From assembly GCA_002917775.1 (NCBI GenBank), contig KZ627157.1:904365-968364 (forward strand): a stretch of 64,000 nucleotides of DNA. The letters are read 5' to 3'. A program made the translations under genes and the position numbers. Under the pieces are notes generated by a model. It saw only the letters and a list, made by a program, of their open reading frames with translations. It did not search any database and had not been told where the DNA came from. Positions 1 to 13,765 of this stretch are shown here, in pieces; the first letter of the stretch is position 1, and each line of letters begins with the position of its first letter. This DNA is from Glaciozyma antarctica PI12 (taxonomy: Eukaryota > Basidiomycota > Microbotryomycetes > Kriegeriales > Camptobasidiaceae).

Positions 1-30
1 GCTGGCACCTTCAATCTGTTCTGCGCCTGA
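1..30 (+). CDS. Possible 3' end of a gene entering from the left
   Basis: Frame 1 is open from the window edge and reads AGTFNLFCA followed by a stop at 28-30. Nine residues are too few to identify anything, and the frame could be open by chance. The next recognisable gene (the GFA-type gene, minus strand) has its stop at 458, so a convergent plus-strand gene ending here would fit the layout. Apart from the short repeat at 178-209, I see nothing in 31-457. Confidence 0.2.
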   Translation, partial: AGTFNLFCA

Positions 31-177
31 ATCGAGAGACTGAACACTCTCGTCGACCTCCCCTCCGCCCGTTCTCCTCGGCTCGAACCGTCCTCGGCAG
101 CTCTGCAATCCGCTTTCTCCGTCGCGCCCCAGCACCAACCTCGCCTCGCCCTCAAGGCGCCTACTCGCGATGACGGC

Positions 178-209
178 AAGGTGGTACCAAGGTGGTATCA
201 AGGTGGTAC
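178..209 (+). repeat. Three-copy 11-bp tandem repeat
   Basis: AAGGTGGTAYC occurs three times in a row with an 11-bp period (starting at 178, 189 and 200). It lies in the stretch between the left edge and the 3' end of the GFA-type gene. No function is evident. Confidence 0.6.
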
Positions 210-457
210 GGGGAATGCGAAAGCTGGAGAACGTAGCGCCGCAATGGATCCCTCTCGACCTGCCCATCGCCAGTCTCGCTCGCATCAGCTCCGCTTGCCG
301 CTCTCCGCACTGTGCCACCCGAAGCTCCTCAACCCACAGTGCCGAACGCCTGCTTCGTTAGCTATCTGCTCTCAGCTCTGCTCCGCTAGCCCTCTCGCTC
401 CTATCCGAACGACGACGACTTCAAGCGATAAACCAATGTTCGTTTCAATTCCCCTAC

Positions 458-1034
458 TCAAGCTCCAGGCATCGTGTTGACCTGCGTGGCATCTGCGACA
501 ACTCCAAGGCCAGTCCAGCGACTCTTGACAAAGAGCTCCGTGTCGATAGGGATCGAGCGGAAGTCGGGGAGGTTGCCCGTCTGCGGTTCGTCGCCGATCA
601 GCCTGGGTTCTGCTTTGAACGAGGGCAGACAGGACGTACCTGGACCGCCATGGCCTCGCCGAAAGCCACAGACTTGTGTGCGATCGCACTACCGCAGGAA
701 CCGCAAAAGAGGCGCGAGACTACGTTCCCTTCATCAGTCTCGGGATGAAGTGGGGGAGAGGAGGCGACGAACCAGTGTTTCCTGACGCCGCCTTCGAGTC
801 ATACTGCTTGACGTTGCCGGTGATGCTCACGTCGGTTTGGAGGGGGAGGATGTTGGTGGAGAAGGCGGAGCCGGAGGTGAGCTGGCAGTCGGTGCAGTGG
901 CACACGATCTGGGAGGCGTGGGTCGACGAGACGGCGACCTTGGTGGCGCCGCAAAGGCAGGCTCCGGAGTCTGCGCGTGAGCAGGTCAGCTTGGATCGTA
1001 CGGAGGTGGAGCCGAGGGAGAACGTACGAGGCAT
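458..1034 (-). CDS. GFA/CENP-V family zinc enzyme-like protein
   Basis: This is a small (about 175 aa) protein of the glutathione-dependent formaldehyde-activating (GFA/CENP-V) fold, a zinc-binding beta fold. Exon 1 (773-1034) shows CLCGATKV and CHCTDCQ, the first cysteine clusters, then SGSAFSTNILPLQ. After an intron at 720-772 the second exon gives RLFCGSCGSAIAHKS, the third cysteine cluster, and a C-terminal ELFVKSRWTGLG like the family's conserved (T/V)KSR-W ending. Between about 625 and 640 the frame changes by one base: both sides match the family but cannot be joined by a normal-sized intron, so either the consensus is wrong or the gene is broken. The substrate is unknown, because most fungal members have no proven formaldehyde role. 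The start is the first ATG in frame with the conserved N-terminus. Confidence 0.8.
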
Positions 1035-1375
1035 AGCGAGATAAGGTGGTGTTGGTGTTGGTGCGAAGGGGTGACGGTTGTAATGGAGCGAGTGGTGTTA
1101 AGGGAACAGAGAGCAGAGGAGAGGATCGAAGCAGAAGAGGGGAAGCGAGCTCGCTCTTTCGAGCATGACGCCGAACCGTGGGATAGTCGAGTGGAGGCAG
1201 ATTGAGCCGACTGAGCGCCTGATGGCAGTCTGAGTCACAGGGCAGAGGCAGCACGACTCGGAGGGGGGAGAGGGAGAAGGGGAACTTGGAGGATTGCAGC
1301 TGGCCAAAGTCCGCGGAAGTCTTCGAGAGCAACTCCTCTCTGCGCTCCAGCTCACCCTCTCTCACCTCCACCACC

Positions 1376-2701
1376 ATGACCTCCCTCTTCGCCGCCATCC
1401 AGCCCTACAAGACGCACCTCCTTCGCGTCTCACCGCTTCACCGGCTCTCTATCAAGGAGTACGGCAATCCCCAGGGCAAGCCCGTCGTCTTCCTCCACGG
1501 TGGACCCGTACGTGTTCACTTTCTCAGCTAGCCTTCTGGTGCACCAGGAGCTAGCGGCAACGACTTAGCTAACGCTATGGTGCAGGGAGGAGGAGCTAGC
1601 GATAGCGACGCGCGTCGTTTCAACCCCACCACGTACCGTATCGTCCTCTTCGACCAGCGAGGGAGCGGGGAGTCAACGCCCGCTTCGTGCCTCGAGGACA
1701 ACACGACGCAGGCGCTCGTGGAGGACATTGAGAAGATCCGCGAGTTCCTACAAGTTGGGGCGGCGTGGCATGTGTTTGGTGGAAGCTGGGGTGAGTCTTG
1801 GGGTGCGTGGGGTGGGGACGCAGCTGATGGAGCTTGCAGGGAGCACACTGGCGCTGGCGTACGCTCAGGCTCACCCCGCTCGAGTCAAGTCCTTAACACT
1901 TCGCGGGATATTCACCGTGAGCTCAGGAGCCGCGTGAGGAGCGCGTGGTGCAGCTGCTGATGACGCCCCTCGCGATGACAGCTTCGCAAGAAAGAGCTGG
2001 ACTTCTTCTACCAAGGCCCTGGATCCTCGTTCATCTTCCCAGAGTATTGGGAGGAATATCTCGATCCGATCCCCGTCGCAGAGCGCGGGGACATGGTCAA
2101 GGCGTACTACGAGCGTCTAACGGGTTCGGACGAGAAGGTTCGCGCGGAAGCTGGTCGAGCCTGGGTACGTTCCTCTCCCCTACCTCCTTTCGCTCTCCCC
2201 CACTGAGCTGCGTGCAATAGTCTCGCTGGGAGATGGCGACGAGCCGACTTCACGTCGACCCCGATTACATCTCCAAGGCCGACGCTCCTGGCTTCGCAGA
2301 CGCTTTCGCTCGCATCGGTGCGTTCAGTTCTCCTTTCTGCGACACGCGACGCACTGCTGACTACCGCACGTTAATCTCTAGAGAGCCACTACTTTGTGAA
2401 CGGCGGGTTCATGCCAGAAGGCGAGCTCTTGAAGCCCGAGAACATCGCCAAGATCAGCCACATCCCCGCGGTTATCGTCCAGGGACGGTACGACATGGTA
2501 TGCCCCATCACGACGGCGTACGAGCTCACAAAACTTTGGCCCGAGGCCAAGTTCGTACGTCTCGCTCCTCTCGTTCCCACCTTCGAGCTGAGCTGACCGC
2601 GCTCGCAGGTGGTCATTCCTGATGCGGGACATTCTGCGATCGAAGCGGGCACGGAGAAGGCTCTGGTCGAGGCGACGGAGGAGTTTGCGAAGCTCGCGTA
2701 G
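1376..2701 (+). CDS. Proline iminopeptidase (alpha/beta hydrolase, S33)
   Basis: It should release N-terminal proline from peptides; the family is usually cytosolic. About 319 residues are assembled from seven exons, the usual length of the family. All catalytic landmarks are present: the oxyanion motif HGGPGGG (split by intron 1), YRIVLFDQRGSGES, the nucleophile elbow GGSWG, the Asp region VQGRYDMVCP and the His region DAGHSAIE. The cap region FFYQGPGSSFIFPEYWEEYL is typical. Introns are short, with GTACGT or GTGAGT donors and CAG/TAG acceptors. The start ATG follows a CT-rich leader and gives a protein that begins just before the first strand. Family assignment is firm; substrate preference is inferred. 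Confidence 0.92.
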
Positions 2702-2812
2702 AACCGAGATCCCCTGTACCTAGCCCTGTTGCTCTCTCCCTCGCTCGCTCGCCGCGTTTTCACAAAAAGCGTATCGATTGCTCAAGCGGACTGATGCACC
2801 TCCCTCCTACGC

Positions 2813-3796
2813 TCTCATTTGCCGTACACACCAGAGATGATGCACTCCCCTCGGGGTTGTACTTGACGTTGACGTTCGACCCGGGCGTCAAACTCAGCGT
2901 CGCGTACCTCACACTGTTCTGCGGGAGGTACTCGTGGCCGCAAGCCCTGTTCCGAATCATCAGCACTGGAGAGAGAGAAGGGGGGCAACAAGGACGCACG
3001 CTTCGAACTGGTCGAGCGAGAGACGGAGCTGCTTCCCCGCCCAGTTGTCGGCGAGGTTGAAGCACGCTTTGAACGCCTCGGTGGTCGGGAAGAGCATCTC
3101 GTAGCTGAACTTGGCTCTTCCCTCCTTGCAAGTCGGCTTCCACTGCGAACGATGCGTCAGCACACTGATCCGGAGGAAGGTGACGGAGCGACGCGACGAA
3201 CTCCCATCTGCTTCGAGATCCCCTTGACCATCACGCTCCTCTGTCCTCCCACGCTCATCAGCCCCCGCTCCTCTCCCAGTTACGGACGGACGCACCTGCA
3301 ACTCCACCTTGGCCCCAAACTCCTCCTTCGTCAACTCCTTCGGCAACGCCTTCTGAAGCTCCCTCACTTTCTCCTGAAGCGCAACGACATGAGAGACGAG
3401 GACGCTCTGCTCCAGCTGCTCCAGTTCCTCGAGGGAGAGCGCGAGGAGGGCGGAGACGTCCAAGGGACCAGCGATGACGGCGGCTTTGGAGACGCGCTTC
3501 TTGGGAGGGGCTTTGGACGAGGACGCGACTTGTTTCTTGGATTTGACGGGGGAGTTGGCGTAGTCTTCGTCTGACTCCTCGAAGTCGATGTCGACGAGGG
3601 TGCGTTTGGAAGAGGAGGACTTTTCGAGGACGACGGGAGGAGGGGAAGAGGTAATTGTCGCGTCCAACGTTCCAACGCGGAGTTCCAACTCGACTTCTTT
3701 TCAATGCTCTTCGCGAAGCCGGTCCTCGCCTCGTGCTGTAGCGTTTAAATGCAGGATCTGTATACACACCAAACCTCCCTTCTTCGTACCGCTCAT
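2813..3796 (-). CDS. Uncharacterised acidic/basic protein with coiled coil
   Basis: Not recognised. The proposed start is an ATG at 3796 giving MSGTKKG, followed by an intron into VELELRVGTLDATITS. Then come an acidic stretch (DIDFEESDEDY), a Lys-rich nuclear-localisation-like segment (VKSKKQ, PPKKRVSK) and a predicted coiled coil (LALSLEELEQLEQS through VRELQKALPKELTKEEFG). The C-terminal part reads FSYEMLFPTTEAFKACFNL and NWAGKQLRLSLDQFE. The last exon is ambiguous: one frame gives SVRYATLSLTPGSNVNVKYN and an overlapping frame ends CIISGVYGK-stop at 2813. A missing G near 2847 would join the two. A nuclear role is a guess from the basic motif. Confidence 0.6.
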
Positions 3797-3868
3797 GAAA
3801 CCCCGACGAAAACTAACCCAATGAGGGCACCGCCCGCGGCGCAGCAAACCCTCCTCCTCACCCATAAT

Positions 3869-6800
3869 CTAGGGTTGGACGGAGACGAACTGGACCTGAA
3901 GGGAGAGAACGGGGGTCAGAAGAGTGCGGGGAGAAATCAGGGGAGAGGCGAACCAAAGCTCGGACGTGAGGCGCGTGCAGCCAGCTCGGGACGTAGGTCT
4001 GCGAGAGGCGAAAGCGAATCAGCTACGAGCTCCTCGAATAGGTTGGAAAGGGAAACGCACCTCGATACCAGTGACCTCACGTGGTAGCGGTACCTCGTAC
4101 GGTCCAGCTTCCTCGACCTCGGGCGGTAGAAGGAGGTGATCGTTCTTGTCGCCTGCGACGACGCGCGAGTTGACGGCGCGAAGGATCTCGGGAGAGATGG
4201 GGTTCTCGTAGTCGGCGACGTAATCTAGGGCACGATTGGGATCGTCAGTGGGAGTAGCCGAAAAGGAGGGGTTGGGACTGACAGTTTGCAATGAGCTCTG
4301 GAGGACGAAGAGTGGTCAGCGACGGGATCGAGAGGAGAACTCGCAGACGACGTACTCTGAATCTGAGTCGGAGTGAGCATCCAGCAGACGCTGCAAAGAT
4401 TTGAGTCAGTTTGTGCGCGTGAAGGAAGGAAGCACGCCAAGGGCCTCACTCGTAAATGATCTCGATGTCGGCGAGGGAAGCCTGGGATGCAAAGTCAGCT
4501 ACAGCTCGGCGTCGACCAGAAATTAGGAGAACACACCTTCTTGAGCTGCAGCAGCTTCGTCGCCTGCATCAGGTGTTCAAGCTGGAGCGTTCCCTCGGGC
4601 ATGTCGTGCGACTTGCACCATTCTTCGAGGCGAGTGATGTTGCTGCGAAGGCGAATCGTCACTCCAAGCTGGCAACTAGAAAACAAAGGACGAGAACGCA
4701 CTATTGAATCTGCATCGCTCGCTTCCACGAGCTAAAGTTTCGTCGCATGAGGAGGTCGTTGAAGCTCGAGACGCCGATAAGCTTGAGAAGCTCGGTGACG
4801 GCCTGCTGAACGACGCTGTGCTCGACGTAGTACGACTTAAGGCTCTTCCAGACCTTGTTGAGGAGGTTGAGGATGTCGTCCATACTGAAAGCGGGGGTGG
4901 TGCTGCCGCCGACGAGTCGGTTGAAGAGTCGTCCTCCAGAGTCGCTCGTGACGAAGCCGGGGAGAGACTGCGACTCGATGAGGGCGGGGATGACCATCTT
5001 GTGCAGCCGCTTCTTCGTCTCTTGCATCCAGGTGTGGTAGATGTTGTACTCGAGGCTGTCGAGGTCGTGCTTGACGATCGTAACGAGCCGCTCGTAGTCC
5101 TCCCAGTCGTACTCGCGTCCGATGTTGTCGCCGCCGGGTCCGATGCCTTGGAGGATGTCGCTTTCGGCGATGCAGACGAACGAGAGGATCTCGTGAACGT
5201 TCGAGAGCCAGAAGATGCCGGGGACTATCACGTCGTCGCCTTGGAAGCCCTGTGGAACCGTACCGAGTAAGCGGATGCGAAAAGCGGTCCGGGAGAGAAG
5301 GAAGAAACGCACCATGACGTGCTGCTGAATCGTCTGCATAACGTTGGCCAAGAACCGCTCGCTCTCCCTCATCATGCCGTACTTCCACATCTCGTTCGTC
5401 ACGAGGCTGATGAGGTGGGCGGGGAAGAGGACCTCCTTCGGCGACGGAGGGTTCTGGAGGTTCGGCGAAGGGATCTTGAGATGGCGAATGAGGCCAGCGA
5501 GAACGTCCTCGTCGAGCGGCTCCTCGTCCTCGAGCAGCTTCATGATCTCTTCCGCCGGGTCATCGTAGATGTCGGGTAGGTACGCCTTGCCGCCCGGAAG
5601 ACGCTTGCCGCCGCTCTCCTGCGGGAACGCGACCGAAACCGCTCGCGGCGCGTCCCAGCGACCGTCCTCGCCGACGAAATCGTTCGCGAGCTCGGTCCCG
5701 ACGTCGCTGTGGCGGCGTTGACGACGTCTCGTAGGCGATCCCGTGAGCCCTGCGACGGCGGTGGCGCCTGCGCTGGCTCCGGCGCCGTTCTCCGCTCCTC
5801 GTCCCGTCGCCATCGTGAACGCTCCTCCTTCGGGTCGAGCGGTCGCCTTCGCAGTCGCGTTCGACGTGACTTGCCGAGTGAGCTGCTCACGGAGCGACGA
5901 GAGCTCTGTTCGCAGCGAAGCGACCGTCGCCGCGTCGTCGTTGCCGTTGGTGACGACGCTCTTGAGCGCCTTTTGCCGTTCCTCCATCTCGGCCGCCTGG
6001 CGAACGAAGTCGTCGCTGAGCTTCTTGATCTGGGCGTCCTGCTCGGAGATCTTCTTGAGCGAGACCTCGAGGCGAGAGTCGAGTTCGCGCTTCTGGGCGT
6101 CGAGAGCTTCGAATTCGGGGAGGGCGACGGTGGGCTTCTGCGCTTCGGCGTAGAGGACCTTGGCCTTTGCGTCCGAGTCGTCGAACTTGGTCATCCAGGA
6201 CTGGAGCTGCGTCTCGAGGTTGCGAAGCTTGGTCTGGAGGTCGCGGTTCTCGAGCGTCCGCTTTTGGAGTGTCTGCGTGAGCTCGACGACCTTGTTCTCG
6301 AGCTTGTACGAGACCTCCTTGAAATGGACGACCGAGCGAGCTTCGTTCTTGAGCGCCTGGAGTTCGTTCTTGGCGTTCCGACGACGAACGCAGGACTGGA
6401 GGAGGACGATCCGCTTCCGGTCCCGAGCGTGCGCGCTCCGAGCGATCCTGAGGGAAGACTCGTTAGCGACGACTTCGCAGCTGATGATTCGAGAAGAACT
6501 CACCATCCGCGCAAAAGACTCTGCAAGACGATTGCCGAGGCGTTGATCCGGTCCTCCTTGAACGTCCGACGAATTTGCAGACCTCGAGCAACTGCGAGCA
6601 AGAACGGTCAGCGCGACATCGTGAGGAGAACCCCAGAGAAAAGAACGCACGACTCTGAAGTCCAACGATCGTCTTCTTCGCGCGCACGAAGCGTTCCCGC
6701 TGAAGGAACCCCCTCGCCGTTCTCTGAATGAGCACCGCCGCTCCCTCCCTCCTCAACCCCTCGGCCTTCCTCCTCGCCAACGTCGCCCTCCACACCGCCT

Positions 6801-9800
6801 GAATCCCGACCGCCGCGTGCCGAATGTCGGCGAACCGCTTGACGGCCATGTGGCGACGAAAGTTCTTCTGCATGAGCGTCGCGAGCGCGTTGAGGCGGCT
6901 TGTGCGGTACTGCTCGAAGCGGGCGAGGAGGCCGGCGCGGAAAAAGATCTTGGAGAGACCGACTTGGAACTTGTCGGCGTCCTTGATGGTCGATTCGAGG
7001 ATGCGGGTGCAGAGGGTTCGGATGTCGGGACCCCATTGCTCGGACTGAACGAGCATGTAGTACCTATCGCATCGTGATCAGCTCACGCTCTTCGGAGACG
7101 AGGAACTACTCACCTCTCCGCGAATTCCTCGAACGTCCACCGCGTAGGGTACCCCGCGCAACTGATCCGAATCGTCTCGAGCACTCCGCAGGCCCTCAGC
7201 TGTCCAAGGACCATCTGCGGCTCGAACTCCCACGCGAGCTTCGCCTCGTTCGGCTTGATGCACCGAATGTAATGCGCGTTCGTCGAGTCGATCGTGTCCA
7301 TGAGACTGATGAGGGACGACTTGAAGATCAACCCGAGCGTAGGCTTCCTTGCCGCTCCTCCCCTCTTTCCTCCCAGTCCCGCCGACGTGGGAACGACGCT
7401 CGCGCGCTTGTTGACGACGACCGAATCAGGCCTTTCGGCCACCTTGGCGGCCTCTGCGGTCTCGGCGACAGAGGCAGCTCGGTCGAGGACCTCCTTGAGG
7501 AAGACGTTGGTCGACGAAGCGAGGAGGGCGAGGTGCTCCTCTGGAACCGTATCGCGGTTCTTCTCGAGGAACCCATCCGCTTCGTACGTGACGTCGAGCG
7601 CGTAGTGAGCGATCGTGAAGGCCGTCGTGCCGAATCGAGGCTTCTTGAACACTTTGGCGTTGGCGGGGATCCCGACGGTTGAGTAGAGTTTTTGGACGAA
7701 GTTGGTGTCGGAACCGGAGGGCATGCGAGATTCTTCGTCGAGGAGGGAGAGGATGCCGAGCTTGCCTTCGATGAGGTCGATCGTAGGCTGATTGTCCGAG
7801 TAGTCGATGAAGGTCCAGTTGATCTCCTCGCGGACGTACTCCTCCTGCTCGAGCTTGAAGACGTGGGCGTTGAACTGCGAAAATCGTCAGCGTCGGATCT
7901 GGGCGGTGAACGAAGGTACTCACCTCTTGCTGAAGCTTCTCGTTGGCGTAGTTGATGCAGAACTGCTCAAAGCTGTTCTTCTTGAAGTGCTCGAAGCCGT
8001 AGATATCCTGCAGTCCTCAAAAGGTGAGCTTCGTCCAGAGCGTGAAGCAGCGAAAGAGGACGCACGAGTACACCAATGAAGCTCTTGACCTTGCTCTCGA
8101 CTCCCTCGTTCGTCAAGCTCTCGTTCGTAACCGCGACGAGCCAATCGAATAGCGACGCGTAGATGTGCTTCGCCACACTGTCCTTGACGATGTTGGCCTG
8201 CGCGGCGCTCAAGCTCGAAACGATCTTGTCGGTCCGCGTAACGATCTGCTTCTTGAGGATCCACTTCTTGAACTCGCTCTTGTCGATTCCGAGCAGCTTG
8301 GTCGCGAGTTCGAGCGAGCGGTCGTCGTCGTCGAGGAGCGCGTCCGTCCGTGTCGCCTTGATCTCCATGTTTCCGAGATGAAGGAGCGCCGCGAGCAGCT
8401 TGAAGATCTGCCACTGTCGCTCGATGGTGATTCCAACGACCGAAAGCGCCTTCTGCGTCGTGCGAAACTCCTCCGCGTCGTCCACACCCGGAATCGCGAA
8501 CGCCGAGGGACCGCCTTGGTTGAGGTAGACGAATTGGGAGCCTGATTCGAGGCCGAGAGATTTGCGCTCGGAAGAGGGGGCGCCGGCGAGGAGTTGGTAG
8601 AAGATGTGGTAGTTACGCTCCGTTTCGGGCTGGTAGACGAGTCGCGAGCGTTCGAGGAGGTAGGTTCGGATGCGAGCGCCGACGATGGTCTGAGTGTCGT
8701 CGAAGAGAATCTGGTGGGAAGCCAGTTTAGCTCGGGCACGCAGCAAGGACCTGAAAGGGCCGCACCTCAATGTACTTTCCGAAACGCGATGAGTTGTCGT
8801 TCCTCGTCGTCTTGGCGTTACCAAAGGCCTCCATGATGGGGTTCGTCGCGAGAATCTGCTCCTCGGTCTCGCTCATACCGCTCGCCGTCGTCTGCAGTTC
8901 CAAGTCAGCTAAGCGCCTCCGGCTCGCAGCTCTCTTCGCGCACCTTTCTCCGTCCAGGACGCGTAGGGTCGTCCACGGTAGCAAAGTATCGCATGATGTA
9001 CTTGGCCGACACGGTCTTTCCAGCTCCACTGCGCGCCAGAGCACTCCATCAGCTCCCACCTCCATCCTCAATCTCGCAGCTCAACTTACCTCTCTCCACT
9101 AACGATGATCGTCTGGTTGCCACCAGGCTCTCCTGCCGTCCCCACCATGCATCGGTACGCCTCCTCAGCGATCGCAAACAAATGAGGTTCAAGTTCGCCT
9201 TTCCTACGCCCTGCGTACGCCTGAACGATGGAAGGCGAGTAGACGGAGAGGGAGGAGAAGGGGTTGACGGCAACGAGGACGATTCCGGAGTAGGTGTAGA
9301 TCTGGCGAAGGGAGTAGCGGTGTAGGATAGTGTGGAGGACTGTGGAAAGGGAGTCAGCGACAGATTGAAGAGACGGAAGAGGAGGAAGACAGACCAGAGG
9401 GCTCGTTTAGGTAGGAGAGGTTCGTGAGGTCCTCCGTCGCTTCGAGGAGAGGAGGATTGCGAAGGGGAGGAAGGATCTCAGAAGGTAAGGCGGTGGTGGA
9501 CGAGGCTAGTAGGGCGAGCGTGGTCTTGACCGTTGACACCTGAGAAGGAGGTGAGGGGAGTTAGCGAACCGAGCGACGGGGAGCACCGCAACGCGTTGAG
9601 GGAGTCTGATGAGGGCAGGGCTTCTCCTACGGGACAATACAGTGCTTGTACACGCCCTGACCGCTGCTCCACACTTCCTTGCTCACGCGCAAGCGCTGAG
9701 AACCCCCCAAATCACCCCTCCTCCACCGCCTCCCTCCACGCCGCTTCTCCCAACTCACCTTGTCCTTGTCATCCTTGAACTCAAGCGTAACGTCCTCTCC

Positions 9801-9902
9801 ATCAACCGTCTTGCTCGTGACGGACCCTGAGATCCAGCCTTCGTCTTTGTCGGTGAACCAGACGAGCGCCCCGTGCACGTAGGCGTCCAGGACGGCAGCC
9901 AT
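3869..9902 (-). CDS. MYO2: Class V myosin heavy chain
   Basis: Actin-based motor that carries vesicles and organelles to the bud. The order is complete. There is an SH3-like N-terminus ([16 protein letters not shown] at 9902) and a motor with the P-loop GESGAGKT split by an intron near 9020-9095. Switch-region residues [14 protein letters not shown] lie near 8770-8830. [20 protein letters not shown] (near 7930-8010) and [12 protein letters not shown] (near 7260) follow, then IQ motifs ([31 protein letters not shown]), a long coiled coil (6300-5880), and a globular cargo (DIL) domain. DIL landmarks include [24 protein letters not shown]-free linkers, and [20 protein letters not shown] near 4600. 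The last exon probably ends VQFVSVQP-stop at 3869. About 1,600-1,700 residues in more than a dozen exons. Its promoter is shared with divergent ARG4. The family is certain; the symbol follows yeast usage. Confidence 0.95.
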
Positions 9903-10699
9903 GCTTTGCTGGGGAGGAGAGACGCGGTCGCGTTTGGTCGGGGGGAAGGAGTGGGTCTCTCCTAGAGGTGAGAGAGGTCTGGGGAGGTGGTGTGGAGAGG
10001 GAGGCCGGGAGGAGGATGTCGTGGCCGTGTCGGGACGCGTGAAGAACGGCGAGCTCCGATGTCGAAACGAGAGAAGGGGGGTGTTGCCTGTTGTGAGTTG
10101 CTGAGCCAAACAATTCTCCCCTTTGGCGTGCGCGATAGTCCTTCGAGAGAGACGGCTGGAGGAGTGAGCCCGCGCGGACGCGAAGTCCAACTGGCAGCCT
10201 GCGAGGTGCGAAACTGTGCGAAACTGCCTCCTCAAGCTCAAGGGACAAAACTGAGCGAAACCTCAAAGGACTTCGAGCTCCGGAACCCTCTCTTTGCCCC
10301 CTTCCGCGACTCAGCTCGAACAACCAACACGTACGTGGACAGCCCTGCTCACTTGGAGCTAATGGAGCTTGCCACGAGGGCGCAGAGGTGCGGGAAGAGG
10401 AGGAGGAGGGCCTATTCAGCTAATCTCGCGGGAGGCGTTGACTCGAGAGGGAGAACAAGGACGGCTGGGCTAGAGCAAGGAGGCCACCGGAATTGGAATG
10501 AGGATACGAGGAGGAAGTGGTGGCAGAGCAGGAAGCGCAGGAGCAGCTGCCATCTGTCCCGTTGCTTCCGTCTCCTGGTCGCTCCGAGGAAGATCAGGAG
10601 CTGGGAGCTCAGCTGCTCCTAGCCAGGAGACAGAGAAATGCGAAGGAGCTAAAGCAGGAGCTAATCCGCTCTTCTACAGCTACCACCAATCAATACACT
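9903..10699. promoter_or_regulatory. Divergent promoter region between the myosin V gene and ARG4
   Basis: About 800 bp separate the two start codons. The long plus-strand open frame here has no family-like features and I do not call it. The ARG4-proximal part (10350-10690) is rich in GGAGCT/AGCT words. TGACTC, the core of a Gcn4/CPC1-type site, occurs at 10439-10444, about 255 bp before the ARG4 ATG. General amino-acid control of arginine genes is known in fungi, but a single six-base match is weak evidence. Confidence 0.4.
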
Positions 10700-12577
<1,878 letters not shown>

Positions 12578-13765
12578 GCTGGTGGTGAGGAGGAAGAAGG
12601 TTTATTTGGGTTTGGGGGAGGGCTGGAATAGAGCGAGAATGGCTCTATGTGGTCAGCCTGACGACTAGGAGCGAGATTGTCTTCGTCAGGAAGACGATAC
12701 CGCGATGAGACGAGTGCACAAAACCGTTGGTAGCGTCGATGAACTCACACGTAGGAGCAACGAGGGTTCGTCGCGCTGCGAATGCGGGACCGCACAACGG
12801 TCGTCCCAGATCACCCCAGCCGTTGAGGTCGCGCGGGGGGTGTGTCAGCGAAGTAGCTCTTGACGACGACGGAGGTTCGGGCGGATCACGTTTGGTCGCG
12901 AAGTGATGCGGATTGAGTTTGGTGTGATAGATGGTGCGCGTGCGATGGATGAGGCTAGCTTTCGGATCACACCGAGGAGAATCAGAAACTGGGGTGGTGC
13001 TCCGGTCGTTAATCTCGCGAGGGGGTTTCGAGCGACGATGCGACCGGCGCTGATTGCAGGATATCCGAGGAGGACGTCCGGGGGTCCAGGTCTGGAGGGA
13101 GAGACACACTCGAAGATTGCGAAAGGAAGACGCGACGTGTTCACGCGGCAGAGATCTTCGCCCATCTTGCGCGAGGCTCCAAGTGAAACAGGGTTTCGCA
13201 ACGCGTTCTACTTGGCGACCGTAAGATCCCGCTCAACGTGAGTCGCTCCTCGGGTCGATGGCAGAGCGAATCGTTTGGCGTCGTCGTCGGCGGGCTTGCT
13301 GGCTCCTGCAGGCGACCGACGAGCTGTTCGCCTCGTCGTCGGGTCTGAGGCTTCGCGTCTGCATAGAAAGCTTGTAAAGCTGCAAGACGCAGATCAGGAA
13401 AAATCCGAGAGCAGGGAGGTCCCAACTCGAGCAGATATCGATCCCGGAGGTGAATGTTGGAGCTTGGGGGAGAGTGGCGAGCTCGAAAAAGGAGCAGGTG
13501 GGCTCAGTGTGATAAGAAGAACGGCCTGGTTTCCAAATGGTGCACGTCTTTTCGGAGGGTTCTATCATCGAGGATTCGGCGCCTGCGACGTCCTGAGGAC
13601 TCGTCGTACGCGTGCTCCTTCGTTCGCGTTCGAGGCCCTCTCGCGCGGAATGGTTGCTACGCGGGATACAGCTATCAAAGAGACTGATCGGTTGAAAGAA
13701 GAAAGTGAGTGGAGTGCGTACGTACCAGCTGAAGCTGTCTTCACGATCCGTCAAGCTCGCTCCAG
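12578..13765. other. Gene-poor stretch between ARG4 and the DUF202 gene
   Basis: About 1.2 kb with no gene I can support. Several open frames run on both strands (for example minus 12645-13109 and 13233-13802), but none resembles a known family. They overlap one another in several frames, as expected for GC-rich DNA. A hydrophobic run, LPALGFFLICVLQLYKL, occurs on the minus strand near 13370-13420 without a supporting gene model. The left part should hold the ARG4 3' UTR and the right part the DUF202 3' UTR. Confidence 0.5.

Noticed and set aside
458-1034. Calling the GFA-type gene a pseudogene
   Set aside because: Only one frame slip is seen and the flanks are well conserved; similar slips affect essential-type genes in this contig, so an error is likelier.
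5709-6731. 340-codon plus-strand open frame
   Set aside because: It is the antisense shadow of the myosin V coiled-coil coding sequence; Glu/Leu-rich sense codons give long antisense frames.
9987-10622. 211-codon plus-strand open frame upstream of ARG4
   Set aside because: Low-complexity Arg/Gly composition, no family resemblance, lies across the divergent promoter; open frames this long are common by chance in GC-rich DNA.
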